Assembly (NCBI GenBank): GCA_003648085.1
Contig: QMOC01000003.1
Location: 1 to 16,293, forward strand
Length of the DNA: 16,293 nt
Direction of reading: 5' to 3'
DNA from: Chloroflexota bacterium
GTDB taxonomy: Bacteria > Chloroflexota > Anaerolineae > B4-G1
This document shows, piece after piece, positions 7,360-13,609 of the stretch (its first letter is position 1; each line of letters starts with the position of its first letter). A program made the position numbers and the translations under genes. The notes under the pieces were generated by a model. It ran no database searches, was not told the DNA's origin, and was given only the letters and a program-made list of their open reading frames with translations.

Positions 7360-8220
7360 TTATCCCTCCTCTCCCGCCAACATACGGGCAAAGGTAGCAG
7401 CGCGAGCCAGCACTTCGTCGTGGCTCACCAGTCGGCCTCGGCCCGTCGTCAGGTAGTCCAGCAAGGCCTGGCGGTCGGTAGCATCCACTTCCTCGGCGTA
7501 CTCGTCGAAGGTCAGAGTAACCCAGCCCAGGCCTCGGGAACGGCCTCCACCCAGACGCACCCGGCCGTTGGCAAATTCCCGTAATCCCCAGATGACCAGA
7601 CCATCTTCTGCCCGTTCTCGGTCAGCATTTTCGATGACGATCTCCCATCGAAACTCGGTCCCAGCCGGCACAGCTTCATAGTCGTACAGAAGCCCCCGCG
7701 AAGCGGTCTCGCTATCCCGCTCAATCCCCACGCCGTGGCGCACTTGGTAGCGTCGGTCAAACCACAGTTCCGGCTCGGCCAGCAGCAGGTCCTTGACCAG
7801 CACTTTCGAAGCCAGCCAGGGGGAGCCAAAGACGCGGCAAACTCGGCAGGAAAGGCAATAGAGTTCGTCATCCAAGCCGCTTGGGTTATTCTCAAAATTC
7901 CGTCGTAGTTGCTCTATGCTGACTCTAGAGTCCACAGGTTTGCTGGGTATGCAACGCTCTTCATCACGCATGGGGTTGCAGGCACCTTTACCGGAGCCAA
8001 ACTCGGATTCCACCGACCGCACCAGCCGCTCGATATGGGCACGGAGTGCGCCTTTGAAAGACGAGCCGGGAATATACGGCCTGCGTTGGGCATCCTTGAC
8101 CACAGCGATGTCTGTACCGCTCAGTTCATCGGTCAGTCCGGAGCCAACTCGCAGAGCCGTCTCCAGCCGCAGCCGCCCGGTCAGCCGCAAGCGATACCTG
8201 AAAGTTTGGAAATCGCTCAT
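7360..8220 (-). CDS. csx7: Csx7-like (SSO1426 family) Cas7 RAMP protein with candidate catalytic Asp37
   Basis: A 286-residue RAMP protein whose N-terminus follows the Csx7 pattern: F..F.YRL.LTGRLRLETALRVGSG, then SGTDIAVVKD with Asp37 at the Csm3 catalytic position, then RPYIPGSSFKGALR (47-60). A Cys cluster follows (C81, C90, C122, C125, C128 in YCLSCRVCRVFGSPW), then RHGVGIERD (161-169) and the Gly loop LGGGRSRGLGW (223-233). The family serves as a crRNA-binding, target-RNA-cutting backbone subunit of type III complexes. It starts at 8220 in a four-base ATGA overlap with the upstream small-subunit gene, with AAGGAGG seven bases upstream. It is probably the closest of the RAMPs here to a canonical Csm3. 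The csx7 symbol rests on recall and may be replaced by a plain cas7 name. Confidence 0.88.
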   Translation of the reverse strand: MSDFQTFRYRLRLTGRLRLETALRVGSGLTDELSGTDIAVVKDAQRRPYIPGSSFKGALRAHIERLVRSVESEFGSGKGACNPMRDEERCIPSKPVDSRVSIEQLRRNFENNPSGLDDELYCLSCRVCRVFGSPWLASKVLVKDLLLAEPELWFDRRYQVRHGVGIERDSETASRGLLYDYEAVPAGTEFRWEIVIENADRERAEDGLVIWGLREFANGRVRLGGGRSRGLGWVTLTFDEYAEEVDATDRQALLDYLTTGRGRLVSHDEVLARAATFARMLAGEEG

Positions 8221-8705
8221 TTTCGTTCCTCCTTCCGCCTCGCCTCATAATAGACGAAGCTGCGATGAAGGCTACCGACAAAGCGGCGCACCAGCAGCAT
8301 CCATAATCGCTCTTCCTCGGCCTGTCGATCTGGTGGCTCGATCCCATACTGCCGAATAGCCTCGTCAATCAGACCTCCAGCTCTTCGGCGCAGCTCTTCC
8401 AATTGTTCCAACAGCTGGCTACCAAAACTAGGCTGTCCTTTGCGCCAGGTCTCTGCCTTGCTATCACGGCCGATTTGATAGCGCACGTAGTCTAGTACCA
8501 CTGCTACACTCTCTGTCTCCAGCGCCACAGCGACCAGGTTAGTGAGTTGATGGCGCTCCATCTGATGCGGGTAGCGGAACAGGTCTTCGATCAGGCGCTC
8601 TGCTTGAGGAATGAGAGTGTTCATCGCCCGATCCACCGCGTCATCGGCCACTAAGGGCCAGAGTGCCTGTCGGCAAGATGTATCAGTCTGTTGTGTCGCA
8701 TTCAT
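8217..8705 (-). CDS. All-helical small subunit candidate (162 aa), Cas11-like
   Basis: The protein has 162 residues from the ATG at 8705, which overlaps the csx10 stop by four bases (ATGA); an upstream ATG at 8750 would run inside csx10 and is not needed. It is predicted all helical: DAVDRAMNTLIPQAERLIEDL, HQLTNLVAVALETESVAVVL, FGSQLLEQLEELRRRAGGLI, then a C-terminal helix rich in Arg and Glu ending ARRKEERK. No enzymatic motif is seen. Length, helical content and location inside the effector operon fit a Cas11-type small subunit of a type III complex. A central segment DYVRYQIGRDSKAETWRKG may contact RNA. I cannot tell which of the two small proteins in this operon is the true Cas11 repeat subunit. 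Confidence 0.75.
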   Translation of the reverse strand: MNATQQTDTSCRQALWPLVADDAVDRAMNTLIPQAERLIEDLFRYPHQMERHQLTNLVAVALETESVAVVLDYVRYQIGRDSKAETWRKGQPSFGSQLLEQLEELRRRAGGLIDEAIRQYGIEPPDRQAEEERLWMLLVRRFVGSLHRSFVYYEARRKEERK

Positions 8706-9994
8706 TTCGGCATCACCTCCAGATGAAATGGGGAACAAATCTGCACCCAACCACAGCCGCGTTCTCTATCGCGGCCCAAGCCATCGCTTTCGGCCATTTG
8801 CAACACGGCCAGCATTGACGATACGGCCTCGGGCGTGGCATTGTCCAGACAGTAGAGAAAGACACTGCCCCGTCCGGCTGCCAGTTGCGGCGTGCGCATT
8901 AGACCAGTTGCGCCGGAGAAACCGCTTAACCGACGAGGTAGGCTGAAAGTGCGCGCGCGCCGTGCTCCGGCAAATTGCTCCGGAAGTAGCGCCGTGGGCA
9001 AGCCACCATTCAACCAGACTACATCGGAGAGGCAGTCCACGGTGAAGTACAACCGGCCAGCGGGTGGACGATAATCTGGATACTCTCGCAGCGCTTTCAA
9101 CAGCACTGCGTTGAAGCGGGCCAGACGATGGGTCAGGCTGCCCGCCTGGGCCTCTACGCGCTCGAAATCCAGATCGCTTGCTGCCTCGGCCAATTGTCGA
9201 ACGGCATCAGACGGCTCGGTTGGCGGAGTGTCCCAACGTGGCTCAACGGTTATGGTCACAACGCCTAGCCCTCGTGATGTGCCCCCGCCCAGCTGCGTCA
9301 CTTGTGGCAGTAATTCAAGCAAGCGCTCGGCCTGGGCATCGTCAGCTGCCCAAACCTTACCGCGCAAGCGGGTGGGTACAGAAGGTGCCTCATCCGAGTT
9401 GAGGGGAGGACCGGACATTCGTTCACTGAGCAATTCCAGTGTGTAGAGCAGCTTTTCGGCGGCCACGCGGCGACGGCGGTTGATGGCCGTGCGCGAGAGG
9501 CGCCTCACACGCGGTCGGGGCTGCCAGTAAGAGTTTCCCAAAGACTCGTAAAATCCAGTAACTGGCTCCAATTTGGCGTTGCATATCCGGCAATAGGGTT
9601 GGTAAACCTTCACCCATTGGTGCTGACTGACCTCCTCGTAAGCGTAAAGAGGGATCAGCGCGTCGTGAATACCATGTGCCTCTTTGTCCTGGGCTTTGAA
9701 ACCTGGATAATACTTGCACTGGCGAGCAGTGGCCGGAAAAGGGGCCGAAAATTCACTTTGTGCCGGATAGCAGGGGCCAAAGCGCGGTTGCACATCCGCT
9801 CGGAAAATGGCTGCAAAATCGCAACCAACGTGAGCATCAGGAGGATGCCCACAGCGACGGGCCAGTAACCGCCCCAGAGCACCGCGCAGCATCGCTCCTG
9901 GCAGGGAATTCAGCGTTTCTACGACTGTTCCCTGTTTCCGCGCCCCCAAGAGCAGCGGCGTGCGCAGCTCGACAGTGACCTCTAACTCGACCAT
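8702..9994 (-). CDS. csx10: Csx10 (Cas5-group RAMP), type III-D
   Basis: A 430-residue RAMP protein with the Csx10 N-terminus: a first strand VELEVTVELRTPLLLGA, then LNSLPGAMLRGALGRLLAR (28-46). A Cys-rich insertion follows, with C48, C58, C75, C93 and the knuckle YCRICNAKLEPVTGF (134-148). The mid region has SRTAINRRRR and a Gly loop QLGGGTSRGLGVV at about 235-247. A second RAMP-like half is followed by SDGLGRDRERGCGW near the C-terminus. Csx10 is the Cas5-like subunit of subtype III-D, holding the crRNA 5' handle next to Cas10. The length is usual for the family. It begins at 9994, overlapping the preceding gene by 13 bases, with AGGAG eight bases upstream, and couples to the next gene through an ATGA overlap. 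This gene and Csx19 are the main reasons for the III-D call. Confidence 0.9.
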   Translation of the reverse strand: MVELEVTVELRTPLLLGARKQGTVVETLNSLPGAMLRGALGRLLARRCGHPPDAHVGCDFAAIFRADVQPRFGPCYPAQSEFSAPFPATARQCKYYPGFKAQDKEAHGIHDALIPLYAYEEVSQHQWVKVYQPYCRICNAKLEPVTGFYESLGNSYWQPRPRVRRLSRTAINRRRRVAAEKLLYTLELLSERMSGPPLNSDEAPSVPTRLRGKVWAADDAQAERLLELLPQVTQLGGGTSRGLGVVTITVEPRWDTPPTEPSDAVRQLAEAASDLDFERVEAQAGSLTHRLARFNAVLLKALREYPDYRPPAGRLYFTVDCLSDVVWLNGGLPTALLPEQFAGARRARTFSLPRRLSGFSGATGLMRTPQLAAGRGSVFLYCLDNATPEAVSSMLAVLQMAESDGLGRDRERGCGWVQICSPFHLEVMPK

Positions 9995-10665
9995 TGGTCC
10001 AACTCCTGAAGCAGCTCATATACAGAAACGGGTTGTCCATCTAGTTTCACCGCAATCTCCAGCCGCCACCAGCCCAGCCCTCGGCTGCGTCCTCCCCCCA
10101 AGGCAACCACCGACCGTAACCCGGCCAGCAACAGGGCCACCTCGCGTCGCTCCTCCAGCGTTCCCCAGATACGCCCTCGATAGATCAATGCCAGCGGTGG
10201 AACATAGGTTTCGGTGGAGTACAGTAATTCCTCCGCGGTTACATTCCGCGAACGGTTGATGCCCACTCCCAGCCGGATATCGGTCGCCCGGACGCTGCGC
10301 AGTTGCTCCCAATCGCGGGGAGGCTCTTCAACTATGGTGGTCAAAGTCAGGTTATTGAAAGTGATGGGGGCCGGGTGCCAGGGAGACCCAAAGATGCGGC
10401 AGATAGGGCACAGGTCCGGCCCCCGGCACATTCGGTCGGGATAAGGAGCCTCACACCTCCAACGCCCCGGCCAAGGAACGACCAGCGCTCGGATGATGCG
10501 CTCACACTTGTGCCGCACTTGGCCCTTGAGGGATGAGCCGGGTATGAAGGGCCGACCAGCGGCATCCTTGACCAGCGGCTTGTCGGCTACGGAATCAGCC
10601 ATCGCACCCGTGCCGATGCTGAAGGGCGTCTCAAGAGTCGCACTCAATTCGATCTCAACCTGCAT
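9982..10665 (-). CDS. cas7: Cas7-like (Csm3-type) RAMP protein with candidate catalytic Asp28
   Basis: A compact 227-residue RAMP protein starting at 10665, where GGGAGGTGG lies just upstream; the ATG overlaps the cas10 stop by 11 bases, so translation is coupled. The upstream alternative at 10725 falls inside cas10 and is rejected. Features in order are VEIELSATLETPFSIGTG, Asp28 in VADKPLVKD (the Csm3 catalytic position) and RPFIPGSSLKGQVR (38-51). Then come Cys residues C71, C80, C86, C89 in a CPICRIFGSPW context, LGVGINRSR (132-140) and the Gly loop ALGGGRSRGLGWW (188-200). This is a full, minimal Csm3-like core without extension. It should be a crRNA-binding backbone subunit able to cut target RNA. 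Confidence 0.88.
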   Translation of the reverse strand: MQVEIELSATLETPFSIGTGAMADSVADKPLVKDAAGRPFIPGSSLKGQVRHKCERIIRALVVPWPGRWRCEAPYPDRMCRGPDLCPICRIFGSPWHPAPITFNNLTLTTIVEEPPRDWEQLRSVRATDIRLGVGINRSRNVTAEELLYSTETYVPPLALIYRGRIWGTLEERREVALLLAGLRSVVALGGGRSRGLGWWRLEIAVKLDGQPVSVYELLQELDQWSS

Positions 10666-12502
10666 GAACCACCTCCCTTTGCATTTCCCGTCGGATCTGC
10701 TCTTGGAGTTCAGACCATTCTTCATCGCTCAGTCGCGGCACCAAGTCCAGCACATCGTAGGTGTCCTCCCATATCGTCGCGTAGCGCTCGTATTTTCCCT
10801 TCGGCTCTAGTTTGATCCAGGGAGGTGGGGTGTTGCTCGCCTGTATCCCCCACTGTTCCTCTAGCCACCGCAGGAGCATCTTGCGCCACTCATCAGATCG
10901 TGCCCATTGGTAGAGGTAGAACAGGGTACTTGCAAGGCGACCCTGACGTAACGCCTTACGCAAAGCCTGTAGTTGCGCACGGGATAGACCTCGGTCCACA
11001 GCCTGCGCTGTGCGCTTGAGCTGCTTCACCTCGGTCCAGGTGAAGGGACGGCTGGTCAGAATGGCTTTTTCCCGCCGCGGATCGGCGGAGATAATCGTCC
11101 AAGGGAAATGCGACCGCAAGTCAGTAAGGTCTCTGGAGAGCATTGTCTGCGACTTTAAGACCAAGAAATCCAATGTGCCTTCGGTTGGCGATTGTCCCTT
11201 TTCTGCTAACTCTCGATCCCGCTTCTTGGCGCTTTTTAGCAGGTCTTCTGCCAAAGTGCGAAGGAAGTACACAGGGTTACGTCGGTCGGCTATCACCAGT
11301 CCGACCGACAGCGTCGCTCGTCTGCCGGTGAATTCTTCGTGCTGGGATAGCTCCGCTTCAAAGGTCCTGCCCAACGTGAGTGCTATATCCAGCGCTCGAT
11401 CACCGGGCACGATCAACAGTGCATCGTCGCCTCCTATGGTGATGATCTCGAAGGGATGAATGTCTACGTGCTTTCCAGTGGCCTCGCGTAAAATATCATG
11501 TGCAATGTGTAAATGGCGTCCGAGGGCGGTGAAAACGGCCTGGCGCATAGCCCTATGCAAGATACACGACTTGCGCCGGTAGTCGCCTATAGTTTTCGAT
11601 CCTTCCACCAGACAGCCAATGCCATTACCGTCGGCGTAAATGAAGCCAATAGTTTTGTTGTCTTGGGATGCCTGGGCTATTTCTTCCAGATTGTCGGCAC
11701 TTTGCACTGAATCGAACGTCTGCGCCGTAGGCTCATAGCCATTGAGATAGGCTTTCGGGTCACAGTCTAACCGACCAGCCAGCAGTTCGCTAACAAATTT
11801 CTGAGTCCATTGATTCTTACCTCTGTGCTTTTTGCTTTGTTCAACCTTCTTCTTGCACGGTCGACACAGCCAGCGCAACTCGGGCCTGGTCTCTGACGGT
11901 TCGGCTGCGGGCCGGATGCCACAGGACTGGCAACGTCGTGCTGGTGGAATGGCTTCAAAGAAAGGTAATGGGTCTTTCTCTTCTTTGGCTCTGCGCAATA
12001 GTAAGCTCTGGCGAGCCATTAGGTCATCGAGGCACTTTTGCACATCGTCGGCGGCTACCGGTTGCCAGACGCAGGTAATCGTCGCTACGCAAGTCTCACG
12101 AGCATACAAGGCCTCGATCTCTTTCTTGAGAATCTCAGCTAGAGCGATGGGCACCAGTGCTAGCAGACTGCCTCCGCCCACATACACAATGCAATCGGGA
12201 TTTTTGTCCTGCTTGTGATAACGTGTTGGCAACCTTGCTTGGAGAAACACCTCACGCACGTTCTTCGGCTGACGAGAGTCGCCTTGCTTGTAATCGCTGC
12301 GTGGCCAGCCCAAGTTCAGTTTGTCCAAAATCATGCTTGCCCCGCGAATCTCCGGTAATCTGGTTGATTCGAAAACGTACTCCTTGACTTTGTCGACATC
12401 AGCACTGAAGAGAGCTAAACCACCTAGACGTTCCACTTCTGTTGCGTCTGGACTCTGGCCTTCAAGGATAGGAACGAGTACCTTTTGTGACCATTCGCTC
12501 AT
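10655..12502 (-). CDS. cas10: Cas10 large subunit with cyclase GGDD, no HD nuclease domain
   Basis: A 615-residue Cas10/Cmr2-type protein. The N-terminal palm carries LFSADVDKVKEYVFESTRLPE and IRGASMILD (31-60). A degenerate palm turn VGGGSLLAL lies at 108-116, then a zinc ribbon C191/C194/C213/C216. The active palm has FIYADGNGIG (287-296) and ITIGGDDALLIVPG (354-367); the GGDD at 357-360 is the cyclic oligoadenylate synthase motif. A helical C-terminal domain follows from about 430. There is no N-terminal HD domain and no histidine-aspartate pair at the start, so single-strand DNA cleavage by this protein is unlikely and signalling should dominate. The start at 12502 has GGAGGTAAGGAA directly upstream and overlaps the stop of a 23-codon micro-ORF. 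Binding of target RNA to the crRNA complex would trigger ATP-to-cOA synthesis. Call is firm. Confidence 0.95.
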   Translation of the reverse strand: MSEWSQKVLVPILEGQSPDATEVERLGGLALFSADVDKVKEYVFESTRLPEIRGASMILDKLNLGWPRSDYKQGDSRQPKNVREVFLQARLPTRYHKQDKNPDCIVYVGGGSLLALVPIALAEILKKEIEALYARETCVATITCVWQPVAADDVQKCLDDLMARQSLLLRRAKEEKDPLPFFEAIPPARRCQSCGIRPAAEPSETRPELRWLCRPCKKKVEQSKKHRGKNQWTQKFVSELLAGRLDCDPKAYLNGYEPTAQTFDSVQSADNLEEIAQASQDNKTIGFIYADGNGIGCLVEGSKTIGDYRRKSCILHRAMRQAVFTALGRHLHIAHDILREATGKHVDIHPFEIITIGGDDALLIVPGDRALDIALTLGRTFEAELSQHEEFTGRRATLSVGLVIADRRNPVYFLRTLAEDLLKSAKKRDRELAEKGQSPTEGTLDFLVLKSQTMLSRDLTDLRSHFPWTIISADPRREKAILTSRPFTWTEVKQLKRTAQAVDRGLSRAQLQALRKALRQGRLASTLFYLYQWARSDEWRKMLLRWLEEQWGIQASNTPPPWIKLEPKGKYERYATIWEDTYDVLDLVPRLSDEEWSELQEQIRREMQREVVHAG

Positions 12503-12570
12503 TTCCTTACCTCCGTCTCTCCCACAACCATCGGCGTCACCGCCTCCACCCTCACACTCAGACTTCGCAT
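12499..12570 (-). CDS. 23-aa micro-ORF resembling a RAMP N-terminus, coupled to cas10
   Basis: An ATG at 12570 with a perfect AAAGGAGGT ribosome site six bases upstream opens a 23-codon frame. Its TGA shares the ATGA overlap with the cas10 start. The peptide reads SLSVRVEAVTPMVVGE after MR, which has the strand-TP-x-x-x-G pattern of Cmr1 and other RAMP N-termini. Cmr1 genes often stand directly before cas10 in type III-B operons. It may be the surviving 5' end of a deleted RAMP gene kept as a leader for translational coupling, or a genuine micro-protein. The ribosome site and overlap are seen directly; the RAMP resemblance rests on about 16 residues and is tentative. Confidence 0.45.
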   Translation of the reverse strand: MRSLSVRVEAVTPMVVGETEVRK

Positions 12571-12608
12571 CCGCGCACCTCCTTTCCGGTGTCCTTGCAC
12601 AGTGTACT

Positions 12609-12637
12609 ATAATATGCCGATTTTCTCATCGGAGCAA
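12609..12637 (-). promoter_or_regulatory. Sigma-70-type promoter for the cas10 operon
   Basis: Reading the minus strand, TTGCTC (12637-12632) and TATTAT (12614-12609) are separated by exactly 17 bases. Transcription would begin near 12602, about 30 bases before the micro-ORF start and 100 before cas10. It lies in the 191-bp gap between the CARF-LuxR stop and cas10, so it would drive the effector operon on its own. Confidence 0.6.
12617..12632. promoter_or_regulatory. Inverted repeat inside the promoter spacer, candidate operator
   Basis: CCGAT and ATCGG form a perfect five-base inverted repeat with a six-base centre, filling almost the whole -35 to -10 spacer of the cas10 promoter. A protein bound here would block RNA polymerase. 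Short arms mean chance is possible. Confidence 0.35.
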
Positions 12638-12654
12638 ATTCCGTTTCGATTCGG

Positions 12655-12664
12655 AGAGATCTCT
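12655..12664. promoter_or_regulatory. Ten-base perfect palindrome upstream of the cas10 promoter
   Basis: AGAGATCTCT is a perfect palindrome 17 bases upstream of the -35 box, a usual place for an activator site. Symmetry does not extend beyond the ten bases. It is a candidate site for the CARF-LuxR protein encoded next to it, or only a chance restriction-like palindrome. Confidence 0.25.
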
Positions 12665-12693
12665 GATGTTTTCCCTTCCGGTCCGTGTTATCA

Positions 12694-13575
12694 TCAGGCT
12701 GTCCCGGCGAAGAATAACCCGAACTTATCGCGCAGGAAATGGTAATCCAGCCAGGCGTCCTCCGGCACACTCCAGGCGTTGCGACACTCGCCCAGGATGA
12801 CTGTCTTGTGACTGTCCACCGTCTTCAACGAGATGCACAGGCTCTCGGCCACCTCCTGGGGATTCCGGCCGGTGGCGAAGGCGCGCAACACGTCCAACTG
12901 GCGCGGCGTCAGTTGTTCCACCACCGCCCGGCAGCGGGCTTGCTCCGCCTGATCCAGCCAGCGGGTCCGCACGGCAATGGCCTGCTCAGGCGTCGCCTGC
13001 GCCAGAGCCCGCAGCGCGGGGAAATAGGCTCCCCACGGAGCCATCGGCACCTGAATCAGTCGCACCCCATCCTCCGGACGGGCGTGCATGATCGCCCCGT
13101 CGCGAGAGCGTTCGATAAACTCGGCCGGCGTATACATGTGCCACAACCGATCGTTGTGATCGAAGTGCAGCATCGCCGCCGACAAGGTCAGCAGGGCCAG
13201 CATCCGCCGCCCGCCGGCAATGCAGATGTGCAGGCGTCGTCCCTGCGCTTTCAGAGAGGCTACCAATTCATGGATGGCGCTCCAGGCCGCGTTGGCCTCT
13301 GCCTCGTCTCTGATGTCGTCTAACTTCTCAGTTCCCCGGCGAATGGGGAAGAAGCGCAGGCGGCAGGGATGCCCCGCGTAGCGATCATCCGGGAACTCAG
13401 CCGCCAGTTTGGCCAGCGCCTGTCCGGTGAGAGGATCGGCCTGAGGGGAGAGATGGACGACTATTACTTCCTGAATGACTTCACCCCGTTGGAGCAGATT
13501 GTCCAGGGCGAACGTCACGATCTGCGGGCCACCAGCCATGGTAGCCACAAATGTGCTGTCTATCGTCTGATTCAT
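12694..13575 (-). CDS. CARF domain fused to LuxR-type HTH (candidate cOA-responsive transcription factor)
   Basis: The 293-residue protein starts at 13575 with GAGGAG ten bases upstream; a longer frame to 13683 runs into the divergent neighbour and is rejected. Residues 1 to about 185 are a CARF-type sensor of the NE0113-like kind. They contain ATMAGGPQIVTFALDNLL (11-28, first ligand loop), IVVHLSP (38-44) and CIAGGRRMLALLTLS (118-132, second ligand motif). Residues 220-265 are a GerE/LuxR HTH: LTPRQLDVLRAFATGRN, then EVAESLCISLKTVDSHKTVI. CARF-HTH proteins such as Csa3 are known, but those carry a winged MarR-like HTH; a LuxR partner is unusual. The simplest role is to sense cOA made by Cas10 and change transcription of the cas operon downstream, the divergent Csx3 gene, or both. 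No nuclease residues are seen. Domain calls are good; ligand and targets are inferred. Confidence 0.85.
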   Translation of the reverse strand: MNQTIDSTFVATMAGGPQIVTFALDNLLQRGEVIQEVIVVHLSPQADPLTGQALAKLAAEFPDDRYAGHPCRLRFFPIRRGTEKLDDIRDEAEANAAWSAIHELVASLKAQGRRLHICIAGGRRMLALLTLSAAMLHFDHNDRLWHMYTPAEFIERSRDGAIMHARPEDGVRLIQVPMAPWGAYFPALRALAQATPEQAIAVRTRWLDQAEQARCRAVVEQLTPRQLDVLRAFATGRNPQEVAESLCISLKTVDSHKTVILGECRNAWSVPEDAWLDYHFLRDKFGLFFAGTA

Positions 13576-13609
13576 CGTTCGCTGCTCCTCTTTGTCTGAA
13601 AGGATGGCT

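Noticed and set aside
10655..12502. Possible HD nuclease domain in Cas10
   Set aside because: The protein begins directly with the palm segment at about residue 28 and I see no HD pair with the surrounding helical pattern; 615 residues is also too short for an added HD domain.
12739..13323. A 194-codon plus-strand frame opposite the CARF-LuxR gene
   Set aside because: The opposite strand encodes clear CARF and LuxR motifs; the plus frame has no ribosome site or recognisable domain.
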